A stretch of DNA of 64,000 nt from RYN-230 sp963834705 (GTDB taxonomy: Bacteria > Actinomycetota > Actinomycetes > Streptosporangiales > Streptosporangiaceae): NCBI GenBank assembly GCA_963834705.1, contig CAWICV010000007.1, forward strand, positions 62,001 through 126,000. The letters are read 5' to 3'. Positions 28,589 through 36,174 of the stretch are shown here, piece after piece (the stretch's first letter is position 1; each line of letters opens with the position of its first letter). Position numbers and translations under genes: made by a program. A model generated the notes under the pieces. That model saw nothing but the letters and a program-made list of their open reading frames with translations, had not been told where the DNA came from and did no database searches.

Positions 28589-29262
28589 TGCTGGAGCACG
28601 AGCGGCTGGGGGCCCCTGGCATGACTGGGCCAGATCCCGAGATGCCACTGCGTAAGCTGCCCGCGGCGGAACGGAACGCGATCCGGATCGGCCGGATCCT
28701 CGACGCGGCCGGGCTGCTGGTGGCCGAGCGGGGCTACGAGAAGATGACCACCTCGCAGGTGGCCCTGCGAGCCGGGGTGTCACCCGGGGTGCTGTACCAG
28801 TTCTTCGCGGGCAAGCGGGAGATCATGCACGCGCTGGCCGCCCGCAACCTGGACCGCTTCCTGGCCCGGGTGGAGGGCGCTCTCCGGTCCGGCCGGCTGG
28901 AGGACTGGCCGGCCACGGCAGACGCCGCGGTGGATCTGTTCGTCGCGATGTGCCGGGAGGACCCGGGATTCCGCGTAGTGCGCTTCGGTGACGTGGCCGA
29001 CGTGCACCTGCTCGGCAGCACCGGCGACAACGACACCCACCTGGCCGGGCGGATGGCACAGCTGCTGGCCGCCGAGCACGGCGACGATCCCAGCCTGCCA
29101 TCCGAGCAGTCCCTGCTCATCGCGATCAAAATCGCGGACGCCCTGGTCAAGTTGGCCTTCGCGATGCACCCGGCCGGCGACGATGAGATCATCCAGCACG
29201 CCAAGCAGCTGATCCGGGTGCACTTGGAGCTCGCGAACAGCGGCGAAGCCGGGACGGAATGA
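28588..29262 (+). CDS. TetR-family transcriptional regulator
   Basis: 224 residues from ATG 28588; ATG 28621 is a shorter option. The helix-turn-helix (RILDAAGLLVAERGYEKMTT, then VALRAGVSPGVLYQFFAGKREI) is at about 30-75; the ligand domain fills the rest. The stop overlaps the next start by ATGA, so it is co-translated with the winged-helix protein. Ligand and targets unknown; autoregulation likely. Confidence 0.92.
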   Translation: MLEHERLGAPGMTGPDPEMPLRKLPAAERNAIRIGRILDAAGLLVAERGYEKMTTSQVALRAGVSPGVLYQFFAGKREIMHALAARNLDRFLARVEGALRSGRLEDWPATADAAVDLFVAMCREDPGFRVVRFGDVADVHLLGSTGDNDTHLAGRMAQLLAAEHGDDPSLPSEQSLLIAIKIADALVKLAFAMHPAGDDEIIQHAKQLIRVHLELANSGEAGTE

Positions 29263-30455
29263 CGCCGCGGATCGGCGTCCCGGACCGGCGGGCCCGGCTG
29301 GGCCTGCGGCACCGGCTGGCCCCGGCCAGCCAGCCTGCCGCCCAGCCCAGCGGGCCGGCCGAGGTGGCCGCGTCGCTGCTCGCGGTGCACGGCACCGACC
29401 CGTCCTCGGCCTACCTGGGCATCCTGGCCCGGCTGGCCGGCGGGAACGTGCCCGACGTGGAACGCGCGCTGTACCAGGACCGGACGCTGGTCCGGCTGCT
29501 CGGCATGCGCCGGACCGTGTTCCTGGCCACGCTGGACAACGCGGCCCTGATCCAGGCCGCGTGCGGCCGGGCAGTCGCGGCCCGGGAGCGGCGCAAGGTG
29601 CTCGGCTATCTGGCCGAATCCGGCGTGCCCGGCGACGTGGACGGCTGGCTGGCCGGGGTGGAGCAAGCCGCGCTGGCGGCGCTGGCCGCCCGCGGCGAGG
29701 CGACCGCGGCCGAACTGGCCGGGGACGACCCCCGGCTGCGCACCCAGATCGTGCTGGCCCGGGGCAAGGCTTACGAAGGCCGGCAGAACGTGGCCAGCCG
29801 GGTGCTGTTCCTGCTCGCCGCGCAGGGGCAGGTGGTGCGCGGCCGGCCGCGCGGCTCGTGGACGTCGCACCAGTACCGGTGGTCACCGATGGAGCTGTGG
29901 TGCCCGGGCGGGCTGGACGGCTGGCCGACCGAGGCGGCCGAGGTGGAACTGGCCCGGCGCTGGCTGCAGGCCTATGGTCCGGCCACACCGGATGACCTGC
30001 GCTGGTGGGCCGGCTGGGGCAAGACCCAGCTGAGCCGGGTGCTCACCGAACTGAAGCCGGCCGAGGTGGACCTGGATGGGGTGCCCGGCATCGCGCTGGC
30101 CGGCGATCTGGCGCCGGCCCCTGAGGTGGAGCCATGGGCGGCGCTGCTGCCCGGGCTGGACTCCACCCCGATGGGCTGGCAGCAGCGGGACTGGTTCCTC
30201 GGCGGGCACGGCCCGCGGCTGTTCGACCAGACCGGCAACATCGGACCGACCATCTGGTGGGAGGGCCGGATCGTCGGCGGCTGGGCTCAGGACAGCGGTG
30301 GCGAGATCGTCTGCCGGTTCCTGGAAGACGCCGGCTCCGCGGCGGCCGCCGCGGTCGAGGCGGCGGCCGAGCGGCTGGCCGGCCTGCTCGGCGGGGTGCG
30401 GCTGTCCGCCCGGACCCGCGGCCGGACCTGGCTGGAGCAAGAGCTGGCCGGCTGA
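29259..30455 (+). CDS. Winged-helix DNA-binding domain protein (HTH_42, AlkZ/YcaQ-like)
   Basis: 398 residues. The pattern SLLAVHGTDPSSAYLGILAR, LVRLLGMRRTVFL, then RVLFLLAAQGQVVRGRP and the terminal RLFDQTGNIGPTIWWEGRIVGGW is that of the actinobacterial HTH_42 family. Relatives include DNA glycosylases for interstrand crosslinks (AlkZ, YcaQ); the Q-x-Q/D catalytic motif of those enzymes is not evident here, so catalysis is uncertain. It overlaps the TetR gene by four bases. Confidence 0.85.
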   Translation: MTPRIGVPDRRARLGLRHRLAPASQPAAQPSGPAEVAASLLAVHGTDPSSAYLGILARLAGGNVPDVERALYQDRTLVRLLGMRRTVFLATLDNAALIQAACGRAVAARERRKVLGYLAESGVPGDVDGWLAGVEQAALAALAARGEATAAELAGDDPRLRTQIVLARGKAYEGRQNVASRVLFLLAAQGQVVRGRPRGSWTSHQYRWSPMELWCPGGLDGWPTEAAEVELARRWLQAYGPATPDDLRWWAGWGKTQLSRVLTELKPAEVDLDGVPGIALAGDLAPAPEVEPWAALLPGLDSTPMGWQQRDWFLGGHGPRLFDQTGNIGPTIWWEGRIVGGWAQDSGGEIVCRFLEDAGSAAAAAVEAAAERLAGLLGGVRLSARTRGRTWLEQELAG

Positions 30456-30522
30456 CGCCCGTCACGCCGGAGCACCCCAGATCGCCCAGGATGCCCCAGA
30501 ACCGCCCCGCGAACAGCCGCGT

Positions 30523-30550
30523 TTGACATATCCCCATATCGGTATATGAT
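30523..30550 (+). promoter_or_regulatory. Strong consensus promoter with ArsR operator-like repeats
   Basis: TTGACA (30523-30528), a 16-base spacer and TATGAT (30545-30550), with ATG 30557 seven bases further: a near-consensus leaderless promoter. The spacer holds CATAT...ATATG and repeated ATATC, a plausible site for the ArsR protein it expresses. Confidence 0.7.
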
Positions 30551-30556
30551 CGTGGC

Positions 30557-30913
30557 ATGGCTAGGGCAGCGACCACGGCGGACGCGTTCAACGCGATCGC
30601 CGAGCCGCGGCGGCGGCAGATCCTGGATGCCCTGGCCGGTGGTGAGCGGCCGGTGAACGACCTGGTCGCACAGCTTGGCCTGGCCCAGCCACTGGTCTCC
30701 AAGCACCTGCGGGTGCTGCGTGAAGTCGGCCTGGTGGAGGTGCGCGACGCGGGGCGGCAGCGGCTGTACCGGCTCAACGCCCAGCCGCTCAAGCCGATCC
30801 ACGAGTGGGTGCGGGCCTACCAGGATCTGTGGACCGGGCGGTTCAACCGGCTGGACACCGTGCTGGCGGAACTGACAGACAGGGAGGACGACGATGGCAG
30901 CAGCGACCCGTAG
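30557..30913 (+). CDS. ArsR-family regulator
   Basis: 118 residues. Winged helix: FNAIAEPRRRQILDALAGG, then LVAQLGLAQPLVSKHLRVL as recognition helix. No cysteine metal site is present, as in the ArsR proteins paired with AHSA1 partners. It overlaps the next gene by 20 bases. Autorepression through the promoter repeats is likely; what it senses is unknown. Confidence 0.93.
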   Translation: MARAATTADAFNAIAEPRRRQILDALAGGERPVNDLVAQLGLAQPLVSKHLRVLREVGLVEVRDAGRQRLYRLNAQPLKPIHEWVRAYQDLWTGRFNRLDTVLAELTDREDDDGSSDP

Positions 30914-31376
30914 TGCGGTGGTGACGCTCCCGGCGAGCACCCAGATACTGATAACGCGGCAGTTCGACGCGCCGCGGCACCTGGTCTACCGGGCCTGGAC
31001 CACGCCGGAACTGATCCGCCGCTGGTGGGCCGGGGACCGCGGCGAGGTCACCAGCGCCGAGGTGGACCTGCGGCCGGGTGGCCGGTGGCGGTATGTGATG
31101 ACGGCCAGCGGCGGGTTCGAGGTCGCGTTCCACGGCGAGTACCGGGAGATCGTCCCGGACGAGCGCATCGTCAGCACCGAGGTGTTCGAGGGGGCGCCCG
31201 ACGCCGCTGCGGTGAGCAGGGCCACGTTCGCTGAGCAGGACGGGCGCACCACGCTGAGCATCCTGGTCGAGCACACCAGCCAGGAGCACCGCGACATGCA
31301 CCTCAACTCGGGGATGGAGGACGGGATGAACGAGTCCCTGGACCACCTGGAGCAGGTCGCCGCGTCACTGCGCTGA
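30894..31376 (+). CDS. SRPBCC/AHSA1-domain protein
   Basis: 160 residues. ITRQFDAPRHLVYRAWTTPELIRRWW and DLRPGGRWRYVM are hallmark strands of the AHSA1 helix-grip fold, ending with a long helix MNESLDHLEQVAASLR. Paired ArsR-AHSA1 genes are very common in actinobacteria; the protein probably binds a hydrophobic ligand. ATG 30894 overlaps arsR, so the two are co-translated. Confidence 0.92.
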   Translation: MAAATRSAVVTLPASTQILITRQFDAPRHLVYRAWTTPELIRRWWAGDRGEVTSAEVDLRPGGRWRYVMTASGGFEVAFHGEYREIVPDERIVSTEVFEGAPDAAAVSRATFAEQDGRTTLSILVEHTSQEHRDMHLNSGMEDGMNESLDHLEQVAASLR

Positions 31377-31408
31377 CCGGGCGCGGAACGGCTCAGGAAC
31401 TAACTGGC

Positions 31409-31540
31409 TCAGCGGCAGAGCCCACGCGGGATGGACCTGCCGCACTTGTTGCCGCGGAACCGGTTGCCCACCCCGGTGCGGTCCCAGATCAGGTCGGCCG
31501 GGTGGTTGTTGAAGGCCCGGTTGCCCAGGATCGTGTCGTG
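31409..31540 (-). pseudogene. C-terminal remnant of a right-handed beta-helix protein
   Basis: The last 43 codons read DTILGNRAFNNHPADLIWD, RTGVGNRFRGNKCG and end in GLCR, the typical final coils and capping cysteines of secreted actinobacterial parallel beta-helix proteins. The rest of the gene is gone; upstream DNA belongs to another remnant on the opposite strand. Confidence 0.55.
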
Positions 31541-31549
31541 GCTCGGCCG

Positions 31550-31774
31550 GACATCCTGGGCAGCGTGTTCGAGCCGTTCTTCAGCACCAAGCCGCCGGGC
31601 GGCAGCGCCGGGCTCGGCCTGACCGTGACCCGGGCCATCGCCGGGCGCTGGGGCGGCCGGATCACCGTGGATTCGGCGCCCGGCACCGGCACCACGGTCA
31701 CCGTGCTGTCCCCCACGGCCCCGGATCAGGGGACCGAAGCTCAGGCCGGGACCGGCGACACCAGCGCGCGCTGA
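31550..31774 (+). pseudogene. C-terminal remnant of a sensor histidine kinase
   Basis: ILGSVFEPFFSTKPPGG, SAGLGLTVTRAIAGRWGG and APGTGTTVTVLSP are the F-box, G2-box and last strand of an HATPase_c domain. Only about 60 residues survive. It faces and abuts the beta-helix remnant, so a rearrangement joined two broken genes here. Confidence 0.6.
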
Positions 31775-32712
31775 GCACACGCCGCCGCGGCGGCCCGGTC
31801 CGGGGATCCCGCGGTGCCGCCCGCCGCCTGGGTGGACAGCGCACCGGCCGCGCAGCCGAGCGCGGCCGCGTCGGGCAGGGCCAGGCCGTCCAGCAGGCCA
31901 GCGATCAGCCCGGCATTACAGCAGTCCCCCGCGCCGGTGCTGTCCACCGGGACCACCGGCGGCACACTGACCTGCCACTGCCGTCCGCCGGCCACGCACA
32001 GCACGCCTTGCGGACCGCGCTTGACGACCAGGCCGAGCCCGGAGGCGGCCAGCGCCCGCACCGCCGTGGCCAGGTCCGGCGCGCCGCCCAGCGCGGTGGC
32101 CTCGGTCTCGTTCGGCAGCAGCAGGTCCGCCTGCCCGAGCACGGCGGACAGCCGCTCGTCGAGCCAGTGCCCGGACGGGTCCCAGTTGGTGTCCAGCGAG
32201 GTGCGCGCGCCGCCGGCCCGGGCCGCGGCCAGCAGCCCGGGCAGCCCGGGCCCGAGCGAGCCGGCCAGCAGGAAGTACGAGCTGACATGCACGTGCCGGG
32301 CCTGCTCCAGCAACCCGGCCGGGACGTCCGCAGGGGTCAGCGACGCGACCGCGCCGAGCGCGGTGAGGATGGCCCGGTCGCCGCCCCGGGACAGCGCCAC
32401 GGTGATCCCGGTCGGGCTGTCCCGGCGCACCGCCACCGCGCTGACGTCAACGCCCTCCCGGCCCAGCTGGTCCAGCATGAACTGGCCGGCCGGGTCGGCG
32501 CCGACCGCGGCGACCAGCGCCACCCGGACGCCGAGCCGGGCCGCGGCCACCGCGGTGATGGCCGCCGACCCGCCGACGACCAGGGAGATGCTCGGCACCA
32601 GCTTCTCCTGCTGGCCGAACGCGGGGGTCACATCCGCGCCCAGGACCAGCACGTCCGGATTGCAGTCGCCGAGCACGACCAGGTCAGGCGGTGACAACGT
32701 CAACCCCGGCAT
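31741..32712 (-). CDS. PfkB-family sugar kinase
   Basis: 323 residues from ATG 32712. LVVLGDCNPDVLVLG, GGSAAITAVAAARLGVRVAL and the signature VDSTGAGDCCNAGLIAG (catalytic aspartate) define the family. It lies last in an operon with an aldolase, a phosphofructokinase-like kinase and an AgaS-like isomerase; a sugar-phosphate or 2-keto-3-deoxy sugar kinase is plausible. Its 5' end overlaps a 41-codon ORF by 29 bases. Confidence 0.88.
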   Translation of the reverse strand: MPGLTLSPPDLVVLGDCNPDVLVLGADVTPAFGQQEKLVPSISLVVGGSAAITAVAAARLGVRVALVAAVGADPAGQFMLDQLGREGVDVSAVAVRRDSPTGITVALSRGGDRAILTALGAVASLTPADVPAGLLEQARHVHVSSYFLLAGSLGPGLPGLLAAARAGGARTSLDTNWDPSGHWLDERLSAVLGQADLLLPNETEATALGGAPDLATAVRALAASGLGLVVKRGPQGVLCVAGGRQWQVSVPPVVPVDSTGAGDCCNAGLIAGLLDGLALPDAAALGCAAGALSTQAAGGTAGSPDRAAAAACAQRALVSPVPA

Positions 32713-32809
32713 CCAGCGGCCGGGACGCGTCCTCAGCGGCGTCCTCGACCTGGAGCTGGCCCGCCGCGAGCAGCTCCAGCGGCTCATTCCAGCGGCGATA
32801 ACGGCTCAC
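32684..32809 (-). CDS. Candidate 41-residue protein between aldolase and kinase
   Basis: GTG 32809 overlaps the aldolase stop as GTGA and the frame ends inside the kinase start. The product begins MSRYRRWNEPLELLAAGQL and continues acidic and helical (QVEDAAEDAS). Coupled start and sensible composition argue for translation. It may be a genuine small protein or the frameshifted N-terminus of the kinase; I know no family for it. Confidence 0.4.
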   Translation of the reverse strand: MSRYRRWNEPLELLAAGQLQVEDAAEDASRPLDAGVDVVTA

Positions 32810-33693
32810 CGGCGCCTCCCGTCATCCAGCCCCGCCCCGCCCGCCGGGGCGGCCCGGTCGGCCGCACCTATGACACCGAGCAGCCGGGCCACTTCCGCGG
32901 CGATCGCATCCCGCCCGGCGGCAACGTACCGCCGGGGATCGACCATTCGCGAGTCATTAGCCAGGGACTGGCGGATGGCCACGGTAAACGCCTTGTTCAG
33001 CTGAGTCGCTACGTTGACCTTTGTCATCCCAGCCGCGATCGCCCCGGCCAGGTCCTGGTCGGGCACACCGGACGAGCCGTGCAGCACCAGCGGGACACTG
33101 ACCGCGGCCCGGATCAGGGTGATCAGCCCGAGGTCCAGCACCGCGTCGCGGGTCAGCATGGCGTGCGAGCTGCCCACCGCGACGGCCAGCGCATCTACTC
33201 CAGTCGCCGCGACATAACCGGCCGCCTCGTCCGGGCGGGTCCGCGCGGCCGGTGCGTGCACGCCGTCCTTGCCGCCGATCTCGCCGAGTTCCGCCTCCAC
33301 CCAGATGCCCCGGTGCTGGCACCACCGGGCCATGTCGGCGGTGGCTGCGACGTTGCCGGAGTAGGGCCGGGCCGACGCGTCGTACATGACCGACCCGGCG
33401 CCCAGCCCGGCCGCCTCGCGGACCAGGTCCGCGCTGGTCGCGTGGTCCAGGTGCACTGCGGCCGGCACCCCGGCCGCGCCCGCGATGGCCAGGCAGGCGG
33501 TCATGATCGGCGCCAGCGCGCCATGGTAGGCCGCGCAGTTCTCGCTGATCTGCAGCACGACCGGGGCCCCGGCCAGCTCGGCGCCGGTCACGATCGCCTC
33601 GGCGTGCTCGATGCCGACGACGTTGAACGCGCCGACACCCCGGCCCGCCGCCCGGGCCGGGCCTGCGATGTCCGCCATCGGGGTGAGCGGCAT
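32806..33693 (-). CDS. Class II fructose/tagatose-bisphosphate aldolase (GatY/KbaY-like)
   Basis: 295 residues. GVGAFNVVGIEHAEAIVTGA, HLDHATSADLVREAAGLG with zinc-ligand histidine, EAELGEIGGKDGV and VLHGSSGVPD are class II aldolase motifs. It would split a ketose-1,6-bisphosphate to dihydroxyacetone phosphate and glyceraldehyde 3-phosphate. ATG 33693 overlaps the upstream kinase stop (TGATG). Together with the kinase and the AgaS-like isomerase this fits a tagatose-6-phosphate route from galactosamine. A broken second copy lies at 48481-48730. Confidence 0.92.
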   Translation of the reverse strand: MPLTPMADIAGPARAAGRGVGAFNVVGIEHAEAIVTGAELAGAPVVLQISENCAAYHGALAPIMTACLAIAGAAGVPAAVHLDHATSADLVREAAGLGAGSVMYDASARPYSGNVAATADMARWCQHRGIWVEAELGEIGGKDGVHAPAARTRPDEAAGYVAATGVDALAVAVGSSHAMLTRDAVLDLGLITLIRAAVSVPLVLHGSSGVPDQDLAGAIAAGMTKVNVATQLNKAFTVAIRQSLANDSRMVDPRRYVAAGRDAIAAEVARLLGVIGAADRAAPAGGAGLDDGRRR

Positions 33694-34631
33694 CAGCCCG
33701 CCGCCCCGCGGCGTACGCTGACCCCGGCCAGCACCCGTTCGTAGTCGGCCGGGCGGAACTCCCCGGCCACCGGCGCGGCGGCTACCGCAGTGCCCAGCGC
33801 GACCGCGCGGCGCAGCCGCTCATCCCAGGGCAGGCCCGCCGCCAGCCCGTGCGCCAGGCCCGCGGCCACCGCGTCGCCCGCGCCGGTCGCGTTCCCGGCC
33901 ACCGCGGCGGGCGGGGCCGCCACCCAGGTGCCGTCTTCGGTCACCGCGAGCAGCCCGTCCGCGCCGAGAGTGGCCACCACCGCGGCTGGGCCGGTGTCCC
34001 GCAGTTCGCGGGCCGCACTCGCGACCGCGGCCCGGCCGGCCAGCGAATGGCCCGCCAGCCCGGCCAGCTCGGACAGGTTGGGCTTGACGATCGCGGGCCG
34101 GGCGGCCGCGCCGGCCCGCAGCGCGTCCCCATCCGCGTCCAGCACGGCCGGCACCCCGGCCGCCGCCGCCGTCTCGATCAGCCGCGCGTAGCTGCTGGCG
34201 GGCAGTCCCGGCGGCAGGCTGCCGGACAGCACCACCGCCGCACACCCGCCCAGCGCCTTTTCATACCTAACGGCTAGTTCCGTGAACTCCTCCGGGGCCG
34301 CCCGCGGACCGGGCTCGTTGAATGCCGTGACGCTGCCGCTGCGGCCGTCGACCACGGTGACGGTGCGGCGGGTCTCGCCGCCGATCCTGGTGAACGCGGC
34401 GGGCACCCCCGCCTCGGCCAGGGCCGACTCGACCGCGGTGCCGGTGACCCCGCCGGCCAGCCCCAGCACCAGTACGTCGGCGCCGAGCGAGCGCAAGGTG
34501 CGGGCCACGTTCAGGCCCTTGCCCCCCGGGCGGGCGTGAACCGCACTGGGCCGGTTCACGCCCGCCCAGTCCACGGCCGGCACCTGGTAGGTGATGTCCA
34601 GGGCCGGGTTGAGGCAGACGACTGCGATCAC
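33693..34631 (-). CDS. 1-phosphofructokinase/tagatose-6-phosphate kinase (PfkB family)
   Basis: 312 residues from GTG 34631. LNPALDITYQVP, RPGGKGLNVARTLRSLG and GNATGAGDAVAAGLAHG are the defining FruK/LacC-group motifs. It phosphorylates a ketohexose phosphate to the bisphosphate cleaved by the next gene. FruK and LacC cannot be told apart from sequence; the neighbour AgaS-like gene favours tagatose 6-phosphate. Eleven bases after the SIS gene, one-base overlap with the aldolase. Confidence 0.9.
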   Translation of the reverse strand: MIAVVCLNPALDITYQVPAVDWAGVNRPSAVHARPGGKGLNVARTLRSLGADVLVLGLAGGVTGTAVESALAEAGVPAAFTRIGGETRRTVTVVDGRSGSVTAFNEPGPRAAPEEFTELAVRYEKALGGCAAVVLSGSLPPGLPASSYARLIETAAAAGVPAVLDADGDALRAGAAARPAIVKPNLSELAGLAGHSLAGRAAVASAARELRDTGPAAVVATLGADGLLAVTEDGTWVAAPPAAVAGNATGAGDAVAAGLAHGLAAGLPWDERLRRAVALGTAVAAAPVAGEFRPADYERVLAGVSVRRGAAG

Positions 34632-34642
34632 GGCAGGCGGGC

Positions 34643-35554
34643 TCAGCGGGGACTGAGGATGACCGACCGGGCCAGGTTGCGCGGCCGGTCCGGATCCAGC
34701 CCGCGGGCCCGGGACACGGTGGCCGCGAGCAGCTGCACCCGGACCAGTTCGGCGAGCGGGTCCTCGTCGCTGTGCCAGGGGATGCCACCCGCCCCCCGCA
34801 CCTCGGCGCCCAGCCCGTCTGGCGGCGTGCCCAGCAGCCACACCACGCTGCCCGGCCCGGTCACTGCGGCGGGCCCGTGCCGGTACTCCATGGCCGGGTA
34901 GGCCTCGGTCCACATCCCCGCCGCCTCGCGCAGCTTGAGCGCGGCCTCGCTGGCCAGGCCGACGGTCCAGCCGGTGCCGAGGAACGTGAACTGGCGGGCC
35001 GCGGTCAGCTCGGCGGGCAGCGGCTGGGCCAGCACCCGCTCGGCGGCGTCGGCCACCGGCCCGATGTCCTGCCCCAGGCTGGCCCGCAGCAGGGCCAGCT
35101 CGGTGGTGGCGAACCGGGTCTGCACCACGGATTCCTCGTCAGCGAAGCTGAGGTCGACCGTGGCGCCGGCCGCCTCAGACACCGGGTTCGGGGTGCTGGC
35201 GGTGATCGCGACCGTGGGCACGGTGCCGCGCAGCCGACCCAGCAACTGCAGGATCTCGGTGGTGGTCCCGGACCGGGACAGCACCAGGACCCGGTCGTAG
35301 CGGCGGTGGGTGGTCATCTCGGACGCGGCGAACGCGTCGGTCTCGCCGTGCCCGGCGGCTTCCCGCGCGGCCGCGTAGGCCTGGGCCATGAACCAGGACG
35401 TGCCGCACCCGGCCACCGCGACCCGTTCCCCGCTGGCGGGCAGCGCGCCCGCGACCTCCGGGGCCAGCCCGGCCGCCTGCCGCCAGCATGCTGGCTGCGA
35501 GGCCACCTCCACCTCGATACTGCCGGTGGCTGCCACCTCCGCCTCCTCACTCAT
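34643..35554 (-). CDS. SIS-domain sugar isomerase/deaminase (AgaS-like)
   Basis: 303 residues, two SIS domains: VAVAGCGTSWFMAQAYAAAREAAG and LVLSRSGTTTEIL in the first, FLGTGWTVGLASEAALKLREAAG in the second, followed by AYPAMEYRHGP as in AgaS and GlmS isomerase domains. No glutaminase domain, so it is a stand-alone aldose-ketose isomerase or deaminase, likely galactosamine-6-phosphate deaminase/isomerase. First intact gene of the operon. Remnants of a sugar ABC transporter lie directly upstream, suggesting the operon once began with its own importer. Confidence 0.88.
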   Translation of the reverse strand: MSEEAEVAATGSIEVEVASQPACWRQAAGLAPEVAGALPASGERVAVAGCGTSWFMAQAYAAAREAAGHGETDAFAASEMTTHRRYDRVLVLSRSGTTTEILQLLGRLRGTVPTVAITASTPNPVSEAAGATVDLSFADEESVVQTRFATTELALLRASLGQDIGPVADAAERVLAQPLPAELTAARQFTFLGTGWTVGLASEAALKLREAAGMWTEAYPAMEYRHGPAAVTGPGSVVWLLGTPPDGLGAEVRGAGGIPWHSDEDPLAELVRVQLLAATVSRARGLDPDRPRNLARSVILSPR

Positions 35555-35641
35555 CGCCTGCTCCTCTTCCCTCTGCCACTCGTTCTCCTCCGGCGCCCGG
35601 CCGGTGTCCAGGGCTCACGTCCAGCGGCACACGTCCCGGGC

Positions 35642-35725
35642 TCACGTCCCGGTCAGCCCGGTGGCGGCCACCGACCGGACGAAGTACCGCTGGGCCACGA
35701 TGAAGATGATCAGCATCGGGACCAG
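35642..35725 (-). pseudogene. C-terminal stub of a sugar ABC permease (MalG type)
   Basis: The frame reads LVPMLIIFIVAQRYFVRSV and AATGLTGT then stops. This is the conserved last segment of carbohydrate ABC permeases (FxxAQRYFVRxxxxTGLxG). Everything before it is missing; the upstream DNA is a lipoprotein signal in another frame. Confidence 0.7.
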
Positions 35726-35730
35726 GCGAC

Positions 35731-35846
35731 CGGTGCGGGGCGGCAGGCTTGCCACTGGGGCTGCACGCCGTCGCCAGCAGTAGAAAGAGCGCGGTCGCGA
35801 AGGCCGGGCTGACCGCCATGCGCGACGCCTCCGTCGTCCGGATCAT
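35731..35846 (-). pseudogene. N-terminal stub of a solute-binding lipoprotein
   Basis: From ATG 35846 the product reads MIRTTEASRMAV, then ATALFLLLATACSPSG, a classic lipobox signal peptide of an ABC substrate-binding protein. After about 36 codons the frame loses sense and the permease stub begins. A deletion removed the mature protein and at least one permease. Confidence 0.6.
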
Positions 35847-35986
35847 CGCGGTAAGCCCGTGGTCTCGTTCGCCGGCTGGGTCTCCCGGCCGCCCATGGGC
35901 CATCCCTTAACGGCCCCGTTGATCGCCAGCGCGAACCGGAGTTGACCAGCAAGGAACACGATCCCGAGAACTCGCCGTCGCTTCAT
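35843..35986 (-). pseudogene. Stub carrying a second permease C-terminus
   Basis: A 47-codon frame from ATG 35986: MKRRRVLGIV, then FLAGQLRFALAINGAVKG. The second part equals FLVGQRRFIQAITGAVKG, the end of the intact permease at 46438-47352, with several changes. It lies just after the duplicated promoter, overlapping the next stub by ATGA. Confidence 0.55.
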
Positions 35987-35987
35987 T

Positions 35988-36103
35988 GCTTTCGTTCTCG
36001 CTCGGATGAGCGGATATTAGAACACACTCGTGCGTTCGGCAAGGCTGCTTCTGGTCGTTAGTGTTGCTGCCTGAGCGATCAGAACGGTAGATTCACCTGG
36101 GTG
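35988..36103. repeat. Duplicated promoter region, copy A
   Basis: About 116 bp with roughly 85 % identity to 48360-48475 in the same orientation, including long exact blocks such as TTTCGTTCTCGCTCGGATG and GCGGATATTAGAACACACTC. The duplicated stretch carries a minus-strand promoter and probable DeoR operator. Confidence 0.85.
36014..36042 (-). promoter_or_regulatory. Minus-strand promoter of copy A
   Basis: On the minus strand TTGCCG (36042-36037), a 17-base spacer and TAATAT (36019-36014). GAGCGAGAACGAAAG follows downstream, resembling DeoR-type operator half sites. It now fires into transporter stubs. Confidence 0.6.
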
Positions 36104-36174
36104 CGTGCCATTACGAGCGAGCTCGCTAGCCAGCCTGCCGTGAGTCGCAACCGCTCACGCAGGAGGTCCTGATC

